DNA of 58,352 nt from JAYZQT01 sp964412235 (GCA_964412235.1 CAYPNT010000007.1:1-58352), one strand, 5' to 3'; numbered from the stretch's first letter, positions 43,467 to 52,748 are shown. Notes: generated by a model not told the origin, from the sequence alone. Program-made: numbers and translations.

Positions 43467-44309
43467 CTATTCGACCGGTTCCCCCTTGATGGTAATTCTG
43501 CGCATCATTCTACGTTCGTTCGGATCAAAGTCTGTTCGAGCGTGCATCGCACAGCGATTGTCCCAAATCATCAAATCACCAACACGCCACACATGCTCGT
43601 AAACAAACATGGGTTGCTCACTGTGTTCAAATAGAATTTGGAGAATTTTCTCACTCTCCTCAACCGTTAAGCCTTCAATAGCATCTGTCATCAAACGATT
43701 TACATACAAGGCCTTACGACCCGTTTCAGGATGGGTGCGGGCTACGGGATGGCTGTAAGCGGGAGCATTGGGATCCACATTGCCCCCCCGCTTTAGAGGG
43801 TTTCCCGAATAATCATAAATATTATGGGCATTTTTTTCCTCCAACAATTCACGCATTTCATAGGGCAACGTCTCCCAGGCGCGATAACAATTTGCAAATA
43901 AGGTATTGCCTCCCTCTGGAGGAATTTCCATCGCGTATAAAGTCGAAGCCTTGCACGGTATTTCGTAATAACATTGATCTGAATGGAACCACATATCCCC
44001 GTTTTCCAATGCTGTCATCATACCGGTATCAGTAACGTTGGTGATCATCATCGTATGACGCATGTCTTCGTTGGCATATTTTCCGGTTTTTACTTCCTCT
44101 AATTCCCCGAAATATCTGCAAAAGCGCACCTGGTCGTCATTCGAAATATCTTGATCTCGGAACACAATCATCAGGTACTCGTACCACGCCTCCTTTATGG
44201 TCGCCAAAGTTTGATCGTCGAGGGGTTGAGTAAGGTCAACACCAATGATTTCCGCACCACAGGCGTCTGAGAGGGGTTTTACAACGATCTCTGAAAGTAC
44301 CGTCGCCAT
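43467..44309 (-). CDS. TauD/TfdA-family Fe(II)/2-oxoglutarate dioxygenase
   Basis: A 280-residue dioxygenase. H109 and D111 (WFHSDQCY) and the distal H256 (AMHARTDF) are iron ligands, and arginines in RRMMRRITI bind 2-oxoglutarate. The family includes taurine and 2,4-D dioxygenases and others acting on carboxylates. ATG 44309 with AAGGGA upstream. It lies upstream of the HDO operon on the same strand and is divergent from an MFS gene with an 80-nt gap, so it may be linked to either. Substrate unknown. Confidence 0.9.
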   Translation of the reverse strand: MATVLSEIVVKPLSDACGAEIIGVDLTQPLDDQTLATIKEAWYEYLMIVFRDQDISNDDQVRFCRYFGELEEVKTGKYANEDMRHTMMITNVTDTGMMTALENGDMWFHSDQCYYEIPCKASTLYAMEIPPEGGNTLFANCYRAWETLPYEMRELLEEKNAHNIYDYSGNPLKRGGNVDPNAPAYSHPVARTHPETGRKALYVNRLMTDAIEGLTVEESEKILQILFEHSEQPMFVYEHVWRVGDLMIWDNRCAMHARTDFDPNERRMMRRITIKGEPVE

Positions 44310-44389
44310 ATTCTTTTCTTTCCCTTAAAACAGGTTTGGTTGATCTACTATATTGCGACACACTAGTGCATGCAATTCCAGGAGATTTT

Positions 44390-45622
44390 TTGACTACCAA
44401 CAACCCACCAATAAATCATAGAAAGACGTCCGGTCATTGGGCAATTTTTGCGACAGGCTTTTTCAGCCTAAGCCAAATCCCGATGCTTACCCTAATCGTG
44501 CCCCTTTGGGCATTAGAGATTGGCGCGAGTGCCTTCTGGATCGGAATGGCAATTTCAATGCGCGCGCTTCTTTCCTTATTTTTTTCAATACAAATTGGCG
44601 CGGTCATGGATAGAGTGGGCACCCGAAAAGTTACACTTTGCCTGGCGTTATGCGGTTCCATAACCGTCCTATTGTACCCGCTATTCCCATCAATTACTGG
44701 GATACTAATTCTACAGGTCGTCGTCGGTTTTCTCCATGTCGCAACGTGGATTGGTGCACAAGCGCTCGTGGGACGATTGACTAGGGGCGAACCCCAGATG
44801 ATGGGTCGTTTTACGTTTCTGGCGACCCTTGGAAATTTTCTGGGACCAACCCTTGCCGGTGCGGCCTTCGATCATTTTGGGCCATGGGGTGCGTTCGGCA
44901 TCGTATCATTGTGGTCACTTGTACTAGTGATGATCACAATGGGCGTCCCAAAATTCATGGATCACGGCTCAAAAAGCCGCGTTAGTATAATTGATATGCT
45001 TCCACGGTGGACTCAATATACGGAAGGTTTTGGATTATTGCGGGTTCCACTCATTGCATATGTTATCGTTATATCAGCTCTTCTCGCAGGTACTTACGCA
45101 ATGCGTCATACGTTTTTTGCAGTTTACATGGCGGAAATCAATTTTACCAAAACAGAAATCGGATTTATCATCGGGTGTATTGCCCTTTCGGGCAGTGTAG
45201 CTGGACTGTTCGTGGGAACTCTATCGCGCTGGCTGCAACCCAGCTGGCTTGTCTTGTTTGCCACCGCACTCTCGACCATTTCGTTTTGCATGGCTCCGCT
45301 TTTTTCAGGTTTTTGGTCTTTGTTGATTGTAGCGTGCGCTACCGGAATCTTTTCGGGAACCGCGTTTCCAATGATTTTATCCGTGTTGACTAGAGGTGTG
45401 GAAACAAAGCATCAGGGGTTGAGCGTGGGATTACGCGCCACAACAAATAGAATAGCATCGCTGACTGTTCCCGTTGTTATGGGTGCAATAGTTGCTAAAT
45501 ATACTCTGGCGACAGGCTTTTTTACTATGGGCACTATCATATTGTTGATCGTTTTTGTAATGGGAATAGTGTTAACAAAAATATTGCGGCACCAACACAA
45601 TCAACAGGAGTTAAACCCGTGA
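44390..45622 (+). CDS. MFS transporter
   Basis: About 410 residues and 12 membrane segments. The A-motif-like GAVMDRVGTRK follows helix 2. I place the start at TTG 44390, where AGGAG lies 5 nt upstream; the frame extends to a TTG at 44336 without a ribosome binding site. Its stop overlaps the GTG start of the next SDR gene by 4 nt, so transporter and dehydrogenase are translationally coupled, which suggests uptake of the SDR substrate or its precursor. Divergent from the TauD-type gene. Confidence 0.86.
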   Translation: MTTNNPPINHRKTSGHWAIFATGFFSLSQIPMLTLIVPLWALEIGASAFWIGMAISMRALLSLFFSIQIGAVMDRVGTRKVTLCLALCGSITVLLYPLFPSITGILILQVVVGFLHVATWIGAQALVGRLTRGEPQMMGRFTFLATLGNFLGPTLAGAAFDHFGPWGAFGIVSLWSLVLVMITMGVPKFMDHGSKSRVSIIDMLPRWTQYTEGFGLLRVPLIAYVIVISALLAGTYAMRHTFFAVYMAEINFTKTEIGFIIGCIALSGSVAGLFVGTLSRWLQPSWLVLFATALSTISFCMAPLFSGFWSLLIVACATGIFSGTAFPMILSVLTRGVETKHQGLSVGLRATTNRIASLTVPVVMGAIVAKYTLATGFFTMGTIILLIVFVMGIVLTKILRHQHNQQELNP

Positions 45623-46413
45623 ATACATACGAAGATCTGACATTGGAAAAACTATTCCGAATTGATGGTGAAGTCGCCTTTGTTACTGGTGGCGGGGATG
45701 GTTTTGGCCGAATAGCCGCAATGACATACGCGAATGCTGGTGCGTCGGTCGCTGTAACAGATATTGATAAAGGCAAAGCTGACGCAGTCGTGTCAGAAAT
45801 AACTGCCGGTGGAGGACGAGCACTTGCTCTTGAGCTTGACGTCTCAGACAGAAATGCCCTCAAAGCCGCGATTGATGAAGCCGTCAACGCCTTAGGTGGT
45901 CTACATATCCTTCTAAATAACGCCGGGATCACACGTCGGGGTCCAACTGAAGATATGACAGATGAGGATTGGGACGAGGTACTGGAAGTTAACCTGACGG
46001 CAGTTGTTATGGGGTGTCGGGCGGCGGCACCCCACATGTTTGAACATGCAAACGGGCGTATTATAAACCTCTCTTCAATTGTCGGTCTTGTAGGGAACCG
46101 TCATTTTGCACATATCGGATATCAAGCCACCAAGGGTGCTCTCGTCAATTTAACCCGTGGACTCGCCGTAGAATGGGCAGACCGTGGCATTCGCGTGAAC
46201 GCCGTTGCTCCCACATTCTTCCGAACAAATTTTAGTGCGGCGCGGATGCAATCCGCCCCAGAGCTAGTAAAAGCGATCGAAGGATCAACACCAATGGGTC
46301 GCTTCGGCGAACCCTGGGAATTAGCGGGCGGGTTATTATACCTAGCAAGCCCGGCTTCATCCATGGTCACAGGTGTAACGCTGCCAATCGATGGCGGCTG
46401 GACGGCTGCTTGA
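45619..46413 (+). CDS. short-chain dehydrogenase/reductase (SDR)
   Basis: A 264-residue classical SDR: cofactor motif TGGGDGFG (23-30), NNAG (100-103), catalytic S152/S153, Y168 and K172 (YQATK). Related to 3-oxoacyl-ACP reductase/gluconate 5-dehydrogenase-like enzymes; aspartate after beta-2 (VTDID) suggests NAD preference. GTG start within the 4-nt overlap with the MFS gene. C-terminal TGVTLPIDGGWTAA is typical. Specific substrate unknown. Confidence 0.92.
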   Translation: MNTYEDLTLEKLFRIDGEVAFVTGGGDGFGRIAAMTYANAGASVAVTDIDKGKADAVVSEITAGGGRALALELDVSDRNALKAAIDEAVNALGGLHILLNNAGITRRGPTEDMTDEDWDEVLEVNLTAVVMGCRAAAPHMFEHANGRIINLSSIVGLVGNRHFAHIGYQATKGALVNLTRGLAVEWADRGIRVNAVAPTFFRTNFSAARMQSAPELVKAIEGSTPMGRFGEPWELAGGLLYLASPASSMVTGVTLPIDGGWTAA

Positions 46414-46508
46414 TTAATCCAAATTTTTATAAAAATACATAGAAAACAATGGTTTGTGTATTGTTTCTTTGTGACTAGAATAAGTAAGTTTTATGTGACA
46501 AGATTCGA

Positions 46509-46536
46509 CTAGAAGTGTTTAAATAGACACTTCTAG
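46509..46536. promoter_or_regulatory. 10-8-10 perfect dyad upstream of the DksA/TraR-type gene
   Basis: CTAGAAGTGT (46509-46518) and ACACTTCTAG (46527-46536) are perfect reverse complements around TTAAATAG. The dyad lies 51 nt before the ATG of the zinc finger gene and 95 nt after the SDR stop. It could be an operator or a leader stem-loop; no U run follows. Confidence 0.6.
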
Positions 46537-46587
46537 GAGTTACTAGTTGTGCAACATCTTTAACAATAAGACGCTGGAGAGCGGACT

Positions 46588-46917
46588 ATGGTTAATGCAA
46601 ACACTTTCAAACCACTTTTAGAGCAAAGATTAGCCGCTCTTGTCTCCAAACTGAGCGAAATAGACGAGGATCTCAAAGAGCACGGCACCGAAGCAGACTT
46701 TGAAGAACGAGCGACAGAAATCGCAGGTGACGAAGTATTAGAAGGCCTCGGAGTGCAAGGACTAAAGGAAGCTCAACAGATCAAGGCGGCACTTCAGCGA
46801 ATAGAAGACGGATCCTTTGGCTATTGCGTTCAATGCGATGAGGAGATCCCTGAAAAACGGCTTGAACTGCTACCCCATACGCCGCTTTGCACAGACTGTA
46901 TGACGAACGCCGAATAA
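46588..46917 (+). CDS. DksA/TraR-family C4 zinc finger protein
   Basis: A 109-residue protein. An N-terminal helical hairpin (about 5-75) precedes the zinc finger FGYCVQCDEEIPEKRLELLPHTPLCTDC (four cysteines, CxxC-x17-CxxC). It lacks the longer coiled coil of full DksA (151 residues in E. coli), like other short alphaproteobacterial TraR/DksA proteins that may bind the RNA polymerase secondary channel. GGAGAG lies upstream of ATG 46588. Preceded by a strong 28-bp dyad; monocistronic. Confidence 0.92.
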   Translation: MVNANTFKPLLEQRLAALVSKLSEIDEDLKEHGTEADFEERATEIAGDEVLEGLGVQGLKEAQQIKAALQRIEDGSFGYCVQCDEEIPEKRLELLPHTPLCTDCMTNAE

Positions 46918-46952
46918 TCACCCTCACGTTTAAGACAACAAGTTAATGCCTG

Positions 46953-48314
46953 CTAATCTCGCCCATGAAGCAAGAACTCTACTAACCAGCGACCCAGTGC
47001 GGTGAGGACCTTATCCCCTCGGTAGTAACCCAAGACCTGCACGCCAAGAGGCAAATTTTCGACAGACAGTAACGGTAAATTTAAAGCTGGGACCCCAAGC
47101 AGAGAAGAAGCTTCGCCGTAGACCGGATTTCCGACCGCCATTCCTTTGGGGGCTGCGCCTGTTTGATTAAGCGATATGAAACCATCGGCCCGACCCTTAA
47201 ATGACTTCCACAGAATTCGCGAGCCCCATGCCCAATTGAGACATTCGCCATAACGATCGGGATCTACCTGTACCGCTGATTTTGCTCTTTCTGCTACTCG
47301 GTCACCGAGTTTCTCGGGGTACACATCACCGTACATCATTAATGGCCAACGCCCCTCATAGGTCAGCATAACCTCTATTTGATTACGAAGTTCCGTCAAC
47401 ATTTCTTCTAAGACTTCTATCTCTGGATCTTCGTACCGAGACAAGATTTCAACGCCGCCTTCAGAAAGGGTGTGACACATTTCATCAAATAGCTCTTTAG
47501 TCTCATCCTCGGTTTCCGACCAACCAGGGGTATCAAGACGTATCAATCTCTTTGGCCGGACAGATGAGGGAAGTTCTAAAGAGCCCGAAATACTGGGATA
47601 ACCCGGCTCAGCACCCTGCTGAGACAACCAATACGCCGTCATCCACATATCGTTTAGAGACCCAGAAATTATTCCGATACAAGCCATACTTAAAGCAGAG
47701 GGAAAACCGCCCAATAGGTTAAAGGCGCCTTTTGACGGTTTGAGAGCGTATGTTCCGTTGTACGCGGCAGGACGAAGAACCGATCCTCTTACCTGAGTAC
47801 CAATGGCTAGCGGAACCATTGACGCACCGACCGCCGCACCTGACCCACTGGAAGACCCTCCCGGCGTTCTCTCAGCATCCCACGCATTCCGTGTAGGACC
47901 GGGTGTGCCGAATGCAAATTCTGTCGTGACCGTTTTCCCAATGATGCAAGCACCCCCACGGCGAAAGAAATAAGGGCACGCCCCATCCCATTGGGTTTGT
48001 TGGTCCCGGAACAAATCACTGTTGTAGCTTGTAACCATATCGCGCGTATCGAAAACGTCTTTTATTGCTACGGGCATCCCATCAACACTCGAGAGTGGCC
48101 GGTTATCACGATACCGCTTGGAGGCTTCATCAGCGGCAAGCCGCGCGTGTTCAAGGTTAAGAACGGTGAAGGCCTTAACCGTGGGCTCCCCGGCTTCAAT
48201 ATTTTCAATGACGCGCTCGAGATAATCTCTTGGCGAATCTGATCCATTCAAAAATGCCTCTTTAGCATCATAATATGATAATAATTTCGCAGTCAGTGGG
48301 TCATAGTGCTTCAT
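46953..48314 (-). CDS. amidase-signature family protein
   Basis: A 453-residue amidase-signature enzyme (amide or carbamoyl hydrolysis). The Ser-cisSer-Lys triad is visible: K85 in VAIKDVFDTRD, the cis-Ser in GGSSSGSGAA (about 152-160), and the nucleophile S178 in GTQVRGSVLRPA, where the usual TGG before the Ser reads VRG. Last gene of the CaiB / enoyl-CoA hydratase / amidase run, 4 nt after the hydratase gene, so it should act in the same pathway. Substrate not predictable. Confidence 0.88.
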   Translation of the reverse strand: MKHYDPLTAKLLSYYDAKEAFLNGSDSPRDYLERVIENIEAGEPTVKAFTVLNLEHARLAADEASKRYRDNRPLSSVDGMPVAIKDVFDTRDMVTSYNSDLFRDQQTQWDGACPYFFRRGGACIIGKTVTTEFAFGTPGPTRNAWDAERTPGGSSSGSGAAVGASMVPLAIGTQVRGSVLRPAAYNGTYALKPSKGAFNLLGGFPSALSMACIGIISGSLNDMWMTAYWLSQQGAEPGYPSISGSLELPSSVRPKRLIRLDTPGWSETEDETKELFDEMCHTLSEGGVEILSRYEDPEIEVLEEMLTELRNQIEVMLTYEGRWPLMMYGDVYPEKLGDRVAERAKSAVQVDPDRYGECLNWAWGSRILWKSFKGRADGFISLNQTGAAPKGMAVGNPVYGEASSLLGVPALNLPLLSVENLPLGVQVLGYYRGDKVLTALGRWLVEFLLHGRD

Positions 48315-48318
48315 CCCG

Positions 48319-49053
48319 TCACCCAGCTTTCGAGGACATAACGACCGCTAATAAACTCGCCGCGTACTCGGATGCCTGCGGCGTCTCCATTAAACGCGCG
48401 TTAGAAAGATACGCCTTACACGTTGCCAACGCGACACGGTCGCGAGAAGCAAGCGTCTCAAGAACCATTTCTGTTTCAGCGCCCAAATCCTCTGCCGCGA
48501 CAACATGGCTAACAAAACCCGCCGCATATGCATTATGAGCGTCTAGCTCTTTAGTAGAATAGACCATCCAGGCCACAGATTTAGGCAGGGAGCGATCAAT
48601 ATGGGCCGAAATCGCCGCCGTCGGCGGCAAATTGTGCTTCATTTCTGGGAGCGAAAATATAGCATTGTGGGCAGCTACGGTGACATCGCATACCGCTGCG
48701 GCAGCGCACCCAAAACCACTAGCCTTCCCCTGAACACTCGCCACAACTGGAATGTCAGCACCCCTCACAGCATCATAAAACCCTAGAATGGGCGCTGTAA
48801 GTGCATCCCGNNNNNNNNNNACAGCATTTTTAGGTGAATTTTCTGGGGCGCTTTGTGGATCTCGACCAAGGCAAAAATCATCCCCCGTACTTGTTAAGGA
48901 AATAGCTTTAATATCTGGATCACACCCCGCATCGATTATAAGCGCGGAAACATAATCGAGCATTTCCAGGGTCAACATGTTTCCCTTCTCAGGTCTATCA
49001 ATAGTTATCCGCGCTATTTCTCCGTCCTGATCGAGTTTCAGTACATCCTCCAC
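48319..49053 (-). CDS. enoyl-CoA hydratase/isomerase family protein (contains 10-N gap)
   Basis: A crotonase-fold protein of about 244 residues. DFCLGRDP and VQGKASGFGCAAAAVCDV provide the oxyanion-hole regions. The GTG at 49053 begins one base after the TAA of the upstream CoA-transferase, with AAGGGA about 8 nt before it; the frame further upstream overlaps that gene and is not homologous. Ten N (48811-48820) fall between residues KNA and RDAL and keep the frame open, so the gap may hide a few bases only. Middle gene of the CaiB-ECH-amidase set. Confidence 0.87.
   Translation of the reverse strand: MEDVLKLDQDGEIARITIDRPEKGNMLTLEMLDYVSALIIDAGCDPDIKAISLTSTGDDFCLGRDPQSAPENSPKNAXXXXRDALTAPILGFYDAVRGADIPVVASVQGKASGFGCAAAAVCDVTVAAHNAIFSLPEMKHNLPPTAAISAHIDRSLPKSVAWMVYSTKELDAHNAYAAGFVSHVVAAEDLGAETEMVLETLASRDRVALATCKAYLSNARLMETPQASEYAASLLAVVMSSKAG
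48811..48820. other. 10-N run inside the enoyl-CoA hydratase gene
   Basis: Undetermined bases. The reading frame is open on both sides in the same frame, so the true insert is 10 nt or another length of the form 3n+1; I see no sequence overlap between the flanks. Confidence 0.9.
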
Positions 49054-49054
49054 T

Positions 49055-50332
49055 TTAATTTCCCTTCGTATTTTTTGATACAAACTCCCTGACAGCGCCA
49101 CTCTCTACAAGCCGAGCAACCTCCTCTTCATTTGCACCGAGCACATCGGTCAATATTTCTAAAGATTGAGCCCCAAGCTTAGGGGGATAGCTATGTCCAC
49201 CCATTGTTGTACGAGACATTTTAATCGGATTTCCCGCAACCCTAACCGTTTGCCCCTCTTTCTCTTGAAGGGACAACACCATATCTCGAGATAGGATCTG
49301 CGGATTAGAAAATGCTTTTTCAAGACTATTTATTTCACCCACCGGGATCCCCGCTGCAAGTAACTTCGGCACCCAATACTCCGCCTGATGAACCATAAAC
49401 AAGCCCTCAAGTATTGGCCACAATTCGAGACGGTTTACGTAGCGGTCCTCATTTAAAATAAAACGGCGATCCTTCTTTAATGCTTCAATACCCAAGACGT
49501 CGCAGAGGGATTGCCACATCTTCTCGGTGTTGGCCGTGATTACGAGAGAAGTGCCATTGGCACAGTTAAAGCCACGGTATGTGGGTATAGAATCGTGTCC
49601 CCAGCCTTGGCGGCCAGGATTAATGCCTGAGTGGAGAAAATAAGCGGCCTGATAACACAGCATTGACACCTGGCAATCCAACATCGAAATATCAATGAAC
49701 TGTCCCTTTCCCGATAGCCGTCTCTCTTGCAACGCTGCGAGTGAACCAATAACTGCATACATCCCCGCACTCAAATCACCAATCGGAATAGCAGAACGAA
49801 CTGGGGAACGTCCCGGTTCGCCCGTCATACCCATACCGCCGGAGATAGCTTGAACGATCATGTCATAAGCGGGACGATTTTTATCTGGTCCATTTTGGCC
49901 AAATCCACTTATTGAAGCCCAAATTATTTTCGGATTACGCGTTGCTAGATCGTCGTAGTGCAAACCCAACCGTTCCAGAACACCGGGCCGAAAATTCTCC
50001 AACAGAATATCACTTTCGTCGGCCAGGCGTTTTATAACGTCCAACCCCTGGTCATTTTTCATGTCAACGACAATGCTTTTTTTGTTTCGATTGATAGAGA
50101 GGTAGTAACAACTCTCGTCATCAACAAAATTGGGAGGCAAGACGCGCGACCAATCCCCAGAGGGTGCCTCCACCTTCAATACCTCAGCTCCAAGATCAGC
50201 CAAAATCATTGTGGCGTAGGGCCCAGCTAGGAATTGGGTAAGGTCTAGAATGCGCAATCCGGTAAGCGGACCCGGTTCATCTTTCTCGTAATCCCCTAAA
50301 CCTTCGGAGTCATTTGTCATCCCATTATCCAT
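49055..50332 (-). CDS. CaiB/BaiF (class III) CoA-transferase
   Basis: About 425 residues. LTGLRILDLTQFLAGPYATMILADLGAEVLKVEAP is the conserved N-terminus, and the aspartyl nucleophile lies in RPAYDMIVQAISGG. Related to, but clearly different from, the class III enzyme at 22403. ATG 50332 is used, one codon inside the longest frame. It comes after the Rieske oxygenase genes on the same strand with a 70-nt gap, and before the hydratase with no gap. Likely activates an acid for the following hydratase step. Confidence 0.9.
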   Translation of the reverse strand: MDNGMTNDSEGLGDYEKDEPGPLTGLRILDLTQFLAGPYATMILADLGAEVLKVEAPSGDWSRVLPPNFVDDESCYYLSINRNKKSIVVDMKNDQGLDVIKRLADESDILLENFRPGVLERLGLHYDDLATRNPKIIWASISGFGQNGPDKNRPAYDMIVQAISGGMGMTGEPGRSPVRSAIPIGDLSAGMYAVIGSLAALQERRLSGKGQFIDISMLDCQVSMLCYQAAYFLHSGINPGRQGWGHDSIPTYRGFNCANGTSLVITANTEKMWQSLCDVLGIEALKKDRRFILNEDRYVNRLELWPILEGLFMVHQAEYWVPKLLAAGIPVGEINSLEKAFSNPQILSRDMVLSLQEKEGQTVRVAGNPIKMSRTTMGGHSYPPKLGAQSLEILTDVLGANEEEVARLVESGAVREFVSKNTKGN

Positions 50333-50402
50333 CAAAAGTTGTATACAAAACTAATGGGCTGGTCTCCTCCACTGAACCACTTAAGCCAACTACTACGGTT
50401 AA

Positions 50403-50897
50403 TTAGAGGATAAAACTTATAGCGCCCAGCGACCCTAACTCTTCTGGATCAAGAATTACTCTTCGTTCCGATATCTTTAGATTGCCGTCAATCCGCACAA
50501 TAGTATGAATATATCTCCCCACATAAACACCACTTTTACCTCTAAGTCGGGAGCGGTGAACAGATAAATTGGAGCTGACACGTATGACACCATTGATATT
50601 GTCCAAGATACGTACATTGGTGATTAATCTTCGTGTCCGCGACGGCGGAAACTCAGCATGGGCTTCGCGGCTTTTTAGTCTCTTTATGCGCCCCTTAATT
50701 CGTTCAATATCATCAGCAATTATAAAAAGCGTCGTTTCAGGATCACTATTAGGCCTTTCATTGGGGGGGATCAAATATCGCGCGTCATCAGTCAACAACT
50801 CCATCCAACCGTCAAGGTCCCATTCATCGAGTAAGGCGGCTTCCAAATAGAGAAAATCCTCAAGAACACCTCTATCCGGATCATCTGTGCTCTTCAC
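50403..50897 (-). CDS. ring-hydroxylating dioxygenase beta subunit
   Basis: A 164-residue small subunit of an aromatic-ring-hydroxylating oxygenase (SnoaL/NTF2-like fold). Typical features: EDFLYLEAALLDEWDLDGWMELLTDDARYLIP at the N-terminus and a C-terminal RRVILDPEELGSL. The start is GTG 50897 with GGGGGAG about 9 nt upstream. It lies 6 nt after the alpha subunit, so the two are made together. The beta subunit is structural. Confidence 0.93.
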   Translation of the reverse strand: MKSTDDPDRGVLEDFLYLEAALLDEWDLDGWMELLTDDARYLIPPNERPNSDPETTLFIIADDIERIKGRIKRLKSREAHAEFPPSRTRRLITNVRILDNINGVIRVSSNLSVHRSRLRGKSGVYVGRYIHTIVRIDGNLKISERRVILDPEELGSLGAISFIL

Positions 50898-50903
50898 CGA
50901 AGA

Positions 50904-52208
50904 TTACTCCCCCGCACTTATTGCTGACCCAGGGTCTACCATCAACGCATTCCAGCGTCTCCAGAACGTACGTAAATGCAATTCATCCGAGTTAAGTTGC
51001 TCTCCTTCCTTGGCTATACCCCGGGTCATAACCGACCACGGTAGTTCTTTAATTGTCGACGTAAGCCCCTGCTGCACCTGCTCAAGCGCCTCGACATCAT
51101 CGGGCGTCGCAAGACCGCCAGGGCCATAAAATGTCAGAAAAGAATCTAGTCGCACTTTGCGCATGACCGGATTTTCATCTACCGGTCCGAGTGCCCAAGC
51201 CGTTACCTCCATTTGATTGGGTTTTATGGGCCAAAAGGTCCTGACAGTGACGGACGAGCCATCATTTATCATCAAATTTGGAAAGATAAATAAGTTACGG
51301 TTGGTGTTAGCGACCCTTTCAGCCCGCTCTTCTCCCAGTCGGGCGACAAGTTCTGCCCTGGCGGCCTCGACAACAGGCTTTGCCCTTTCGCCATAAATTG
51401 AAATCCATGAAGCAACCGGACGCCCTCGAAAGTTAATATTATCGATTACTGCATTGCCATTCCCAAGGTCTTTCCCTATCCCCCGCTTAGGCAACAACAA
51501 CCCCTTTGGGACCTTAGTATCAACGCCGGCATCCTTCATATATTCAAGCCAAGTCGAGTGCGTTGAGTGGAGATGATAATCGTCAAAGGAATTTTCAACC
51601 AAAAGCTTCCAATTGGCCTGAATATCGTATTCCTGGACGCCTGAAATTACCTCCATCTTTCCGTCGGGTGCTTGGTCTACAACCAAATCTATGTACTCTT
51701 TCGCACCCGCTAGATAGCTTTCTAAATCACGTACTGTTTTATCAAAACAGGCAAACCAGAAGCCTCGATAATTTTCAAAACGCGGAGCTTCAATTAGCCC
51801 CAACTCCGAGCGATCAAAGGTATCCGGGTAGGCATCCTCCCCCGGCACCGAAACCAGGCTCCCGTCATTGTCATAAGACCAGCCATGATAGAAGCAATAA
51901 AACCGTTTCGTGTTGCCTCCACGTTCCCGACAGACACGCGCACCCCTATGGCGACACGTATTGAGAAAAAGCCGCATACCCCCGTCCGAGCCCCGCGCCA
52001 AAATGACGGGTCGTCCAGCAACCGTACGGGTTAAAAAATCACCTTGATCCAGAACCTCAGACTCATGCCCAGCATATATCCAGCACTTATCAAAGATACG
52101 TTCATTTTCGGCACGTAATACCTCAGGACTTATCAAGGCCTCTCGATTAAGCCGAAAATCATTTAGGTCTGGCCTGTCAATAATGTAGGGGTTCTCTGTC
52201 ACAGCCAT
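50904..52208 (-). CDS. Rieske ring-hydroxylating dioxygenase alpha subunit
   Basis: A 434-residue catalytic subunit. The Rieske [2Fe-2S] ligands are C85 and H87 (CRHRG) and C105 and H108 (CFYHGW). The mononuclear iron site reads N206-xx-D209-xx-H212-x4-H217 (NSFDDYHLHSTH). With the beta subunit it should dihydroxylate or demethylate an aromatic or related substrate. No ferredoxin or reductase gene lies beside it, so electrons must come from elsewhere. Gene order RHO-alpha, RHO-beta, CaiB, ECH, amidase on one strand suggests one catabolic unit. Confidence 0.94.
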   Translation of the reverse strand: MAVTENPYIIDRPDLNDFRLNREALISPEVLRAENERIFDKCWIYAGHESEVLDQGDFLTRTVAGRPVILARGSDGGMRLFLNTCRHRGARVCRERGGNTKRFYCFYHGWSYDNDGSLVSVPGEDAYPDTFDRSELGLIEAPRFENYRGFWFACFDKTVRDLESYLAGAKEYIDLVVDQAPDGKMEVISGVQEYDIQANWKLLVENSFDDYHLHSTHSTWLEYMKDAGVDTKVPKGLLLPKRGIGKDLGNGNAVIDNINFRGRPVASWISIYGERAKPVVEAARAELVARLGEERAERVANTNRNLFIFPNLMINDGSSVTVRTFWPIKPNQMEVTAWALGPVDENPVMRKVRLDSFLTFYGPGGLATPDDVEALEQVQQGLTSTIKELPWSVMTRGIAKEGEQLNSDELHLRTFWRRWNALMVDPGSAISAGE

Positions 52209-52238
52209 TGGTTTGTATCACAAGTAAAATGCGCCTAA

Positions 52239-52748
52239 TCATTCGGCAGCCTCACGACCTCTTAGCACCCAGTTAGATCGTATATAATGGCAGGTGTAAC
52301 CGTTGGGAATTCTTTGAAGATAATTTTGATGCTCGGTTTCTGCTTCCCAGAAATCTCCTAACGGCTCTACTTCCGTCACAACTGGCCCCGGCCAGAGACC
52401 GGACGCGTCGACCTCCGCGATGATTGCCTCCGCGATGTCTCGCTCAGCGGCATCAGAATAGTAGATGGCTGAACGGTAGCTTGGACCCATATCATTACCC
52501 TGCCTATTCAACGTTGTAGGATCATGTATCTGGAAAAAAAAATCTAAAAGAGCCCGAAAGTTTGTCTCATCGGACTCGTAGATAACTTCAATTGCTTCGG
52601 CATGGTTGCCGTGATTATAGTATGTTGCGTTCGGCACTTCCCCACCCGTATAACCACAACGTGTAGACACAACGCCGGGTCGGTGGCGAAACAATTCCTC
52701 CATACCCCAGAAACAGCCCCCAGCAAGTACAGCACATTTGGTTGTCAT
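52239..52748 (-). CDS. msrA: peptide-methionine (S)-S-oxide reductase MsrA
   Basis: Repairs S-methionine sulfoxide. The active-site cysteine is C12 in AGGCFWGMEELF, followed by TRCGYTGGEVPNATY and the EAIEVIYE segment typical of MsrA. 169 residues. ATG 52748 with GGAG upstream. It lies between the Rieske alpha gene (30-nt gap) and the RidA-like gene (53-nt gap) on the same strand; whether it belongs to that transcript is not clear. Confidence 0.95.
   Translation of the reverse strand: MTTKCAVLAGGCFWGMEELFRHRPGVVSTRCGYTGGEVPNATYYNHGNHAEAIEVIYESDETNFRALLDFFFQIHDPTTLNRQGNDMGPSYRSAIYYSDAAERDIAEAIIAEVDASGLWPGPVVTEVEPLGDFWEAETEHQNYLQRIPNGYTCHYIRSNWVLRGREAAE

Noticed and set aside
45537..46037. 166-codon minus-strand frame across the MFS/SDR junction
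   Set aside because: Serine- and alanine-rich shadow of two well-supported coupled genes.
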